Assembly: GCA_002429165.1 (NCBI GenBank)
Contig: DIYV01000193.1
Span: forward strand, 1-11,425
From: Gallionella sp. UBA6045
Lineage (GTDB): Bacteria; Pseudomonadota; Gammaproteobacteria; Burkholderiales; Gallionellaceae
Length of the DNA stretch: 11,425 bases
Direction: 5' to 3'
The notes beneath the pieces are model-generated. The model ran no database searches and was not told the origin of the DNA. It saw only the letters and a program-made list of their open reading frames with translations. Position 1 is the first letter of the stretch. The number at the start of each line of letters is the position of its first letter. Below, one piece after another: positions 1 through 7,300 of this stretch. A program made the position numbers and the translations under genes.

Positions 1-371
1 TGCTCGTTGATGCTGGAATCCTTTTCGATGAACACGTCGCGCGACGGCACGTAGGCCTCCGGCTGGTAGTAGTCGTAATAGGAAACGAAATACTCGACCG
101 CGTTCTCGGGAAAGAATTCGCGAAACTCGGAATACAGCTGCGCAGCCAGCGTCTTGTTCGGCGCCATGACCATCGCCGGACGCCCGAGCTGCGCGATGAC
201 GTTCGCCATGGTGAAGGTCTTGCCCGAACCGGTCACGCCGAGCAAAGTCTGGAACGACAGGCCGTCGCGTATGCCCTCAACCAGCTGCGCAATGGCCGCA
301 GGCTGGTCGCCCGCCGGCTCAAACGGCTGGTGCAGGCGATAGGGACTATTGGGGTAGGTTTTGATGGCCAT
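1..371 (-). CDS. uvrB: UvrABC excinuclease subunit B, N-terminal part (cut by window edge)
   Basis: UvrB is the DNA-damage-verifying helicase-like subunit of nucleotide excision repair, working in the cytoplasm with UvrA and UvrC. The first 123 residues are visible, out of roughly 670 in the family; the rest lies beyond position 1. The protein begins [20 protein letters not shown]. It has the Walker A motif GVTGSGKT at residues 45-52 and the tyrosine-rich beta-hairpin segment ([12 protein letters not shown], about 98-109) that UvrB inserts between DNA strands. These are diagnostic of UvrB. The ATG at 369-371 is the first start in frame that matches family N-termini. No Shine-Dalgarno sequence precedes it, and the predicted promoter lies almost on top of it. 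The gene is downstream of the response-regulator gene on the same strand, with 171 bases between. I see no CTGT-N8-ACAG LexA-type box in that gap. Confidence 0.97.
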   Translation of the reverse strand, partial: MAIKTYPNSPYRLHQPFEPAGDQPAAIAQLVEGIRDGLSFQTLLGVTGSGKTFTMANVIAQLGRPAMVMAPNKTLAAQLYSEFREFFPENAVEYFVSYYDYYQPEAYVPSRDVFIEKDSSINE

Positions 372-383
372 GGTCAGCCGCGT

Positions 384-411
384 ATTGTACTGGGAATGCC
401 CGGATTGCCAA
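384..411 (-). promoter_or_regulatory. Predicted sigma70 promoter of uvrB
   Basis: Read on the minus strand, TTGGCA (406-411) and TACAAT (384-389) are separated by 16 bases, each one mismatch from consensus. A transcript would start near 377, only about six bases before the uvrB ATG at 371, so the mRNA would be almost leaderless. The rest of the 372-542 gap holds no gene and no convincing terminator for the response-regulator gene, so read-through from the kinase/regulator unit into uvrB is also possible. Confidence 0.6.
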
Positions 412-542
412 ACCACAATACTTGAAGGATACAGCCAGAGCGCTCGAATTTATGGGTTCGCAGAAAAGCAAATCGCTATGCTGCACCCAACCTGATAATG
501 CCCCCGTGAAAGTAACAGGTTTCCGTTATCCCCAACTCGCCA

Positions 543-1457
543 TCAAGCTCCGATCCTGGCTCGCAGGCGCCCCAGCATGCCCAGAAAGTTCCCTGCCTGT
601 ATCTTTTCCTGTGGGTCGCTGATCGGCGCAACTGTCTGGCGTTTTTGCAGTGCAGGCTGGTTGCGCACCGCATGAAAACGCTCCAGCATGGATTCCAGGT
701 TGCGTGCCAGCAGGCCCTTGCTGACCGGCTTGGGGAGAAAGCGGGTAATCTGGGCCTGGTTGATCAGTTCGATCAGGCGCGAGGTATCGTTGAACGAGGT
801 CAGCACGATGCATTGCGTCTGCGGATTAAGCTGCTTGATGGTTTTAAGGATGTAGCCGACATTGGTTTCGCCCAGCATCAGGTCGGAGACGACGACCGAC
901 ACATCCTGTTTTGCCAGTTCTTCCATGGCATGTTGCGCATCGGCGGCCCAGATGATCTCGCAACGGTCGGACAATGTCTCATGCACGGTCTTGGCGGTGG
1001 CCTCGTCGTGATCCATGATCAGTACACGCGGCTTGGCACCCGCAGCATCCACGGCAGCACCGGTATTTTGTTGCACTGCAAAGCTGACCTCGGCGATCGC
1101 TGCGGCCTCAGCCACCACTTTCTTCACCTCCTCGGCATTCCACGGTTTCATCAGGTAACGGAATACTTCGCCTTCGTTCACGCTGGCAATGGAGGCCTCA
1201 AGATCGGAATAGCCGGTGAGCAGAATGCGCATGGTGGCGGGAGAAACCTCGCGGGCCTGACGCAACAGTTCGGAGCCGTTCATCACCGGCATGCGCTGGT
1301 CGCTGACTATAACGTGCACTCTTTCATCGCGCATTATCCTGAGTGCTTCATGCGGGTCGGTGGCCATGCGTACCTGGTAGCCCCCGAAGAACAGCATGCG
1401 CAGGGAACGCAGGATGCGTTCCTCATCGTCGACCAGCAGTAATGTGGGTTTGCTCAT
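543..1457 (-). CDS. Double-receiver response regulator without output domain
   Basis: A 304-residue protein made of two CheY-like receiver domains. Receiver 1 (about 5-125) has the acidic pair D10/D11, phospho-acceptor D53 in a SDQRMP motif, T81 and K104 (KPW). Its sequence resembles the receivers of RpfG/HupR-type regulators. Receiver 2 (about 143-262) has D149 and D151, acceptor D192 (SDLM), T220 and K243 (KP). Both appear able to accept phosphate. The last 40 or so residues match no DNA-binding, GGDEF, EAL or HD-GYP domain I recognise, so it probably acts by protein-protein contact, as a phosphate sink or as a relay intermediate. The gene starts 15 bases after the histidine kinase stop, with a good ribosome site (AAGGAAAA, within 1461-1470), so the two are almost certainly co-transcribed partners. 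Confidence 0.93.
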   Translation of the reverse strand: MSKPTLLLVDDEERILRSLRMLFFGGYQVRMATDPHEALRIMRDERVHVIVSDQRMPVMNGSELLRQAREVSPATMRILLTGYSDLEASIASVNEGEVFRYLMKPWNAEEVKKVVAEAAAIAEVSFAVQQNTGAAVDAAGAKPRVLIMDHDEATAKTVHETLSDRCEIIWAADAQHAMEELAKQDVSVVVSDLMLGETNVGYILKTIKQLNPQTQCIVLTSFNDTSRLIELINQAQITRFLPKPVSKGLLARNLESMLERFHAVRNQPALQKRQTVAPISDPQEKIQAGNFLGMLGRLRARIGA

Positions 1458-1472
1458 GATTTTTTCCTTGTG

Positions 1473-2801
1473 TTATGCCACTGCTTCCAGCACTGCAGGC
1501 TGAGGCACCGCCACTGCGGGGGTTGTCGGCAACTTTATATGAAAACTGGTACCTTCCCCGACGCGCGATTCGACACGGATGTCTCCACCGTGCTGCTGGA
1601 TGATCTGATGTGTGATGGCCAGCCCCAGACCGGTGCCTTCGCCGACCGGCTTGGTGGTAAAGAACGGGTCGAAGATGCGTGTCAATACATCTTCCGGAAT
1701 ACCCTTGCCGTTGTCGGATACGCTGATATGGACAGCTCCCCCGACATGCCAGGTCTTGATGTAAAGCTTGCCCTGCCCTTCCATTGCCTGTGCGGCATTG
1801 GTGAAGAGATTGAGGAAAACCTGGTTGAGCTGCGACGGGGCACAGGTGATCTTGGGCAGATCGCCCAGTTCTTTGATGACTTCCACCTTGTCCTTGAGGA
1901 CGTTGCGTCCGATATTGAGTGCGCTCTCGATACAATTGTTGAGGCTCACCGCTTCCGTGGCCGCTGCATCCATGCGCGAGAAATTCTTGAGGTTGAGCAC
2001 CAGTTCCGATATCTGGGCGATCCCGTACAGGGAGTCATCCATCAACCCGTGCATCTCGCCCAGCATCTCCCGGGCATTCATGTCGCCGCGAAACCCGGCG
2101 ATCTGCTGCATCAGCGCCGCGATCCCCTCCTCGGTCGCCTGCTCGTCCAGCAGCGCGTCGGCCAGCGCCTCGTAGCTGGCAATCATGGACTGTATCTGCT
2201 GGAACAACTCCTGGCCTACCGCCACGTTGTTCTGCACATAGCCCAGCGGTGTATTGATCTCGTGCGCGATACCCGCCACCATCTGACCCAGCGATGCCAT
2301 CTTTTCCGATTGCACCAGGGCAAGCTGCGAAGACTTGAGCTGGACGTTGGCCTGCTCAAGCTCCCGGGTGTTGGCTCGCATCTGCACTTCCATCGCATTC
2401 AACAAATCCATCACAAATCCCACGCCCAGATAAGTCCCCTGCCTGGTTATGATGAAATCTTCGGTAAGCGGGAATTTCATGTTGGCTGCGACATGCTGCG
2501 CGGCAACCGCCAGCGGTTGATCCAACTCGACCAGCAATGGATCAGCATTGAGAAAGGCGCGGATCGGACGCTTTCCGTGCAACTCGCGCGCGTCGCGCTT
2601 GAGGTAGATATCCATGAAACGATAGCGGCTGATCACCCCGACCGGGCGGCCGTCTTCCACTACCGGCAAAGACAGCAGTTTTGAATATTTTTGGTCGGAA
2701 AACAGCTCGGCTACATCTTCCAGCGGGCAATCAGGCGAGATGCCATCAATCGAATTGATCAGCGAAGAAATATCCTTGCCTGGGTGGTTGGTCTGGCGCA
2801 T
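1473..2801 (-). CDS. Soluble CBS-domain sensor histidine kinase (HPK4-like)
   Basis: A 442-residue kinase with no signal peptide or membrane segment, so cytoplasmic. Residues about 20-137 look like a tandem CBS pair, a module that in other proteins binds adenine nucleotides or SAM; the [14 protein letters not shown] and [19 protein letters not shown] stretches are the signature parts. A short coiled linker (about 138-165) leads to the H-box [16 protein letters not shown] with phospho-acceptor H180. A long insertion between the two dimerisation helices (about 195-265) is typical of HPK4-type kinases. The ATPase domain has the N-box (N331, N335), G1 box DNGKGIP (363-369), F-box FDPFFTTK and G2 box GTGLGL (389-394). 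All catalytic motifs are intact. The start at 2801 has a strong ribosome site (CAGGAGT, 2806-2812). The gene heads the operon with the double-receiver gene. It likely senses a cytosolic metabolite, but the ligand cannot be read from sequence. Confidence 0.94.
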   Translation of the reverse strand: MRQTNHPGKDISSLINSIDGISPDCPLEDVAELFSDQKYSKLLSLPVVEDGRPVGVISRYRFMDIYLKRDARELHGKRPIRAFLNADPLLVELDQPLAVAAQHVAANMKFPLTEDFIITRQGTYLGVGFVMDLLNAMEVQMRANTRELEQANVQLKSSQLALVQSEKMASLGQMVAGIAHEINTPLGYVQNNVAVGQELFQQIQSMIASYEALADALLDEQATEEGIAALMQQIAGFRGDMNAREMLGEMHGLMDDSLYGIAQISELVLNLKNFSRMDAAATEAVSLNNCIESALNIGRNVLKDKVEVIKELGDLPKITCAPSQLNQVFLNLFTNAAQAMEGQGKLYIKTWHVGGAVHISVSDNGKGIPEDVLTRIFDPFFTTKPVGEGTGLGLAITHQIIQQHGGDIRVESRVGEGTSFHIKLPTTPAVAVPQPAVLEAVA

Positions 2802-2823
2802 ACATACTCCTGATTACGGATTT

Positions 2824-2849
2824 CCTGAAACTGCGGTATTTATTTCAGG
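2824..2849. promoter_or_regulatory. 7-bp inverted repeat upstream of the kinase gene
   Basis: CCTGAAA (2824-2830) and TTTCAGG (2843-2849) are perfect inverted arms separated by 12 bases. They sit between the kinase ribosome site and the aspC promoter in the divergent intergenic region (2802-2995). A TAGAAT hexamer on the minus strand (2854-2859) could be the -10 of the kinase promoter, which would put this dyad at the transcript start or in the leader, but no good -35 accompanies it. Either an operator or an mRNA hairpin is possible, and chance is not excluded. Confidence 0.3.
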
Positions 2850-2938
2850 CCGGATTCTATGAGTTGGATGTGACAGAATAATTACATGTGCGGCAAGGGC
2901 TGCCGAAAATCGGGTTGTATCGTCCGTGAACGTGCAAA

Positions 2939-2966
2939 TCCACACTTTTTGCAGCACGCGTATAAT
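2939..2966 (+). promoter_or_regulatory. Predicted sigma70 promoter of the aminotransferase gene
   Basis: A perfect TATAAT -10 (2961-2966) is preceded at 16 bases by TCCACA (2939-2944), a 4/6 match to the -35 consensus. Transcription would start near 2973, giving a leader of about 23 bases that includes the AAGGA ribosome site at 2985-2989, seven bases before the GTG start. Confidence 0.6.
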
Positions 2967-2995
2967 TCGCACCATCTCATAACCAAGGAATAGCA

Positions 2996-4189
2996 GTGAC
3001 TCTCTCCAAACGCGTACAGGCCATCAAACCCTCCCCCACTCTTGCCGTCACCGCACGCGCGGCGAAGCTGAAAGCCGAAGGCAAGGACATCATCGGCCTG
3101 GGCGCGGGCGAGCCTGATTTCGATACGCCGCAGCACATCAAGGATGCGGCGATCGCCGCGATCAACAGGGGTTTCACCAAGTACACCGCGGTCGGCGGCA
3201 CGCCGTCACTGAAAGCCGCGGTGATCGCAAAATTCAAGCGCGACAACGGTCTCGATTACACCGCGAAACAGATCCTGGTTTCGTGCGGAGGCAAACAGAG
3301 TTTTTTCAATCTCGCATTGGCGGTGATCAATCCCGGCGATGAGGTGATCATTCCCGCCCCTTACTGGGTGTCGTATCCCGATATCGTGCTGATCGCGGAA
3401 GGCAAGCCGGTGATTGTGCAGGCCGGCATAGACCAGGGCTTCAAGATGACGCCTGCGCAACTGGAAGCGGCGATCACGCCCAAGACCCGGATGGTGGTGA
3501 TCAACAGCCCGAGCAACCCGTCCGGCGCGGTGTATACGATGGAAGACCTGCGGGCGCTGGGCGCGGTGTTGCGCAAGCACCCGAATATCCTGATCGCCAC
3601 CGATGACATGTACGAGCACATCGCGCTGACCGATGCGAAGTTCGTCACCATCCTGAACGCCTGCCCCGATTTGTATCCGCGCACCATGGTGCTGAACGGC
3701 GTCTCCAAGGCCTACGCGATGACCGGCTGGCGCATCGGCTACGCGGCCGGGCCGGAAAACATCATCACCGCGATGGAAAACGTGCAGTCGCAGAGCACTT
3801 CGAACCCTACCTCGATCTCGCAGGTAGCCGCGGAAGCCGCGCTGAACGGCGACCAGGGCTGCATCGCGCCGATGCTGAAAGCGTTCCGCGAGCGGCATGT
3901 ATTCGTGGTTGAGACGCTGAACAAGATTCCCGGGCTGAAGTGCATCATGGCGGGCGGCGCCTTCTATGCGTTCCCGGATGCCAGCGGCGCGATCGCCAAC
4001 TTGCACAAGAAAGGCGTCATCAAGGAAGCCAACGACCTCGCGCTCTCCGAATATCTGCTCGCGGAAGCCGGCGTGGCCGTGGTGCCCGGCTCGGCTTTCG
4101 GCAGCGAGGGCTACATCCGCCTGTCGTTCGCCACGTCTATGGACAACCTCAAGAAAGCGCTGGAGCGCATGGCGAAAGCGTTATCGTAA
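2996..4189 (+). CDS. aspC: Class I/Ib PLP-dependent aspartate aminotransferase
   Basis: A cytoplasmic fold-type I aminotransferase of 397 residues, the usual length for the family. It transfers the amino group of aspartate to 2-oxoglutarate, giving oxaloacetate and glutamate. Visible family marks are GAGEPDFDTP (36-45), the Asn in SPSNPSG (N174), D203 and Y206 in TDDMYEH, the PLP-binding lysine K238 in GVSKAYAMTGWRIGY, and the carboxylate-binding arginine R375 in YIRLSFA. The N-terminal VQAIKPSPT places it in subgroup Ib, with K11 where some members use a lysine to accept prephenate as well. A second role in arogenate, tyrosine and phenylalanine synthesis is therefore possible but inferred. 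The start is a GTG with a well-placed AAGGA; no upstream in-frame start fits better. The gene is monocistronic and divergent from the kinase gene. It is visibly GC-richer than its right-hand neighbour. Confidence 0.95.
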   Translation: MTLSKRVQAIKPSPTLAVTARAAKLKAEGKDIIGLGAGEPDFDTPQHIKDAAIAAINRGFTKYTAVGGTPSLKAAVIAKFKRDNGLDYTAKQILVSCGGKQSFFNLALAVINPGDEVIIPAPYWVSYPDIVLIAEGKPVIVQAGIDQGFKMTPAQLEAAITPKTRMVVINSPSNPSGAVYTMEDLRALGAVLRKHPNILIATDDMYEHIALTDAKFVTILNACPDLYPRTMVLNGVSKAYAMTGWRIGYAAGPENIITAMENVQSQSTSNPTSISQVAAEAALNGDQGCIAPMLKAFRERHVFVVETLNKIPGLKCIMAGGAFYAFPDASGAIANLHKKGVIKEANDLALSEYLLAEAGVAVVPGSAFGSEGYIRLSFATSMDNLKKALERMAKALS

Positions 4190-4201
4190 GGTTTCGGTGT
4201 A

Positions 4202-4322
4202 GGCTAACCAGCGGTTTGGCTGGCGTCGTTTGCCAGCTTAGCCGATTGGCTATGCAATTCTCCTCGCAAGGAGAAGGCATCACCCGCAGGCCGGCTCCTG
4301 CACACATGCTGATTTAATGTGT
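4202..4322. other. Hairpin-rich junction between convergent genes
   Basis: The gap between the converging aspC and cyclase-AsmA genes holds several inverted repeats. GCTGGC (4219-4224) pairs with GCCAGC (4232-4237), and the outer arms GGCTAA (4202-4207) and TTAGCC (4238-4243) can enclose it. TTCTCCT (4258-4264) pairs with AGGAGAA (4269-4275) around a four-base loop. GCAGG (4286-4290) pairs with CCTGC (4297-4301). ACACAT (4302-4307) pairs with ATGTGT (4317-4322). None is followed by a T-run on either strand, so they are not classic intrinsic terminators. They may block converging transcripts or protect mRNA 3' ends. Confidence 0.4.
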
Positions 4323-4329
4323 ACTTGAA

Positions 4330-7300
4330 TCAGGGCGCATAAACCAAAGTGGGATCGTCGATCGCTCCGCCCAATTTCAGGTCGGTGGTGATCACGTCAT
4401 GCAAAGCCAAATTGACTTTCATTTTTCCCGACAATTGTTGTTTGTTGATATCAAACGTGGCGTTTGCATTCAGTACACCGGCATCGATTTTCACCTGCGT
4501 GAAGTGATAGGCATCGCTGGCATAGTTAAAGTCGCCGCGTAACCCGTCGTAATGTGTTCTGCCACCGGGCAAGTTTTCCCTGCTGCGCGTGCGCGCAGTT
4601 GCAACGATGTCCATGCCGCTGATCAACCCGATAGTGGATGTAAAGCTGCCCTCCATCTCTGCGGAATCTGTCAGGCCGGCCAAATCCTTCGAATTCATTT
4701 TGAAGTGCGCCGAACCATCGACATTTCCATCCAGCAATTTGCTCAAGTCCTTCATAACGATATTTTTTGCGTTCAGCACACCTTCTGCACGCCAGCCAGA
4801 ATGCCAGTCGACGCGCGCCTTTCCTTGCAAGTTACCGCCCAGAATTTTGGCTTCGTAATCGCTGATCAGTAATTCGTCGCTATTGATTTCGCCCTTTGCA
4901 TCCAGTTCATCGAACGTCCAATTCGGCAACAACGGCAAAGCGCTGCCTCGCACAGTTATGGCGGCCATCAGTTTGTCTCCCGGTGCGGTATCGATGCCCA
5001 TCGTGTATTTGCCCGAGTTTGCACTCAATTTGGCATGGGTAAATTTTCCTGCCGGACTGAAATTCAATTCGCCTTCTACTCCGGTCAACTGGAAAACGTC
5101 CGCATCCAGCGTACCCTGGCTGATCGTCATGCGATTCACCGGATATTGTTTGTCACCGGCCAGCTTCTGCAACCATGCGGCCGCATCCCGCAATGCAATG
5201 CCCCTGACTTTGACACCCTGAAAATCGACACTGTCGATCGGCTTGTTGTCGCCGAACAAGCCCATGATGTCAAAATTGATTTGCGCCGTCGCGGCCTGGA
5301 ATTGCTTCGCGTTGCCTATATATATCTCCCCCAGATCCAAACGCGGGGACGGCAGAATACGCCCGGACAAATAACCCAGATGCACCGGCTGGTGTAATTC
5401 ATCGGAAAGCAGTTGCTGGACCTTGGGCATGTAATCGCGCATCGGCAGAAAATAAGGAACGACAAACAGGACTCCAACAAGCAGCACCAACAGGAATGTC
5501 CCAAGCATGATAACAACCGTCCCAAGCTTGCCCCATGCAAATGGCTTGCGGGGTACTCGCGCGGCGGCCACAGGTGCGGTTTCCGGGGGAAGCCCGGCTT
5601 GATGAGCGACTCGCGCGGCATTGGCCTTGGCAGCTTCAAGCGCCCGTTGTTCGGCTTCGGCCCAGACCTTGGCTTGGGCATTGGCCATCTCTTTGGTGCG
5701 TGCTTCCTCGGCGATACGCGCTTGCGCTTCCCGTTCTTTTCGTTCCTTGTTTATGTTTTCCTTGCCGGGTTTGTGCCCGGCTGTTTCACTCGCGACAGGC
5801 GGGGTTGCAGAGCGTTCGACATGCTTACTGGTATCCGCAGGATGGGTTGGGATGGCAGCTTCGCCCGGCTGTTTGACTTTCTGAGGACCAACCGGGCTTA
5901 CCGGTTCATCAATATTGAATGATTCAAAAGCAAATGCGTCCTGCTTCGCCGCCGCAGGGGAAACTTTTGCAGAACTGTTTTTGTTGGTCGGCTGTTTTTC
6001 TTGCGGCCCTGATGTGGATGGTGGCTGTTCGAATTGAAACGAGTCGAAAGAAAAAAGATTCGGCTGCGACTCCTCGTCCGTATCACCGGCTCGCTGCAGC
6101 AATATTCCCTCAGCAGAGGAATCTATCAACTCATAGACAGAATGTTCGCGCCCGTGCTTGTCTGCCTGCATGCCACGGTACCGGAACATGTCGGCGTATT
6201 CATCGTTCAGCCGCGAAACATAATCATAATAGGCACGGGAAATATAAATTCTGTCGACGCTGGCGAAACTCATCACGCGCTGCGCATCATTGATACCGTC
6301 GCCAACCATGTTGCTTCGGCCGTTCATATCCTTGGCAATATTAACGGGACCGAGGTGAATGCCGATGCGTACTTTCAGATCCGGATAGTCCAGGTGACGG
6401 TTGGCCATGGCAGCTTTGCGGAACAACACCGCCACTTCCAGGGCGTCTTCCGGATATTGTAAAAAGCCTATTGCCGCACCATCGCCGGTATCAAGAATGA
6501 TGTATTCGCCAGTGTTATGCGTCTTTAGGCATTCGGAAACCAACTGATTGAATTGATTTTTGATTTCGATCTGTTTGCTTACTGATTGTTTGGTATATCC
6601 GACCACATCAAAAAACAACACTGTCGCACTTGTAGAGCGTGTGGTCGTTGCGGTATTGAGCATCTGCTTTTCCGCTTCGATCCTGGCCATGTCGGCTGCT
6701 TCTCGCGCTTTGGCAGCTTCTTCCTCGGATTTAATTCGAGCCTGCTCCCTGGTTTCGGCTTCAATACGCGCCTTGGCTTCCTGCTCCGCTTTTACACGTG
6801 CGGCTTCTTGTTCTGCTTTTACTTCTTGTTCCGCTTTTACGCGTACGGCTTCGGCTTCTTTCCGTTCTCTCTCCGCGGCCTCGAGGCGAAGTCTGGTTTC
6901 CTGCTCAGCTTTCTGCCTGGCGGCTTCGAGCTCGTCGCGCACTCTCTTGGCTTCTTGTTCCGCTTTTACGCGTGCGGCTTCTGCTTCTTTCCGTTCTCTC
7001 TCCGCGGCCTCGAGGCGAAGTCTGGCTTCCTGCCCGGCTTTCTGCTTGGCGGCTTCGAGCTCGTCGCGCACTCTCTTGGCTTCTTGTTCTGCTTTTAAGC
7101 GTGTGACTTCTGCTTCTTTCCGTTCCTTCTCCGCGGCCACAAGGCGTAATCTGGCCTCATCTTCCGCTTTGCGAAGGATGGCTTCTGCTTCCTGCTGTGC
7201 TTTTATTTTCTCCGCTTCGATTTCACGCTTGGATTTTTCTTCAGCCTCGGCCCTCAACTTCTCAGCCTGGCCGGCTGTCGGCGCTTGCCGCGAGGATGCT

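Noticed and set aside
489..521. Inverted repeat AACCTG/CAGGTT between the response regulator and uvrB
   Set aside because: Only six pairs around a 21-base loop and no T-run, so not a credible terminator.
645..1442. 265-codon open frame on the plus strand
   Set aside because: It is antisense to the double-receiver gene, with no ribosome site and no domain.
1470..2684. 404-codon open frame on the plus strand
   Set aside because: It is antisense to the histidine kinase, whose every catalytic motif is intact. The antisense translation is His/Gln/Leu-rich with no recognisable domain.
3206..4006. 266-codon open frame on the minus strand
   Set aside because: It is antisense to the aminotransferase in high-GC DNA, with Arg/His-rich nonsense composition.
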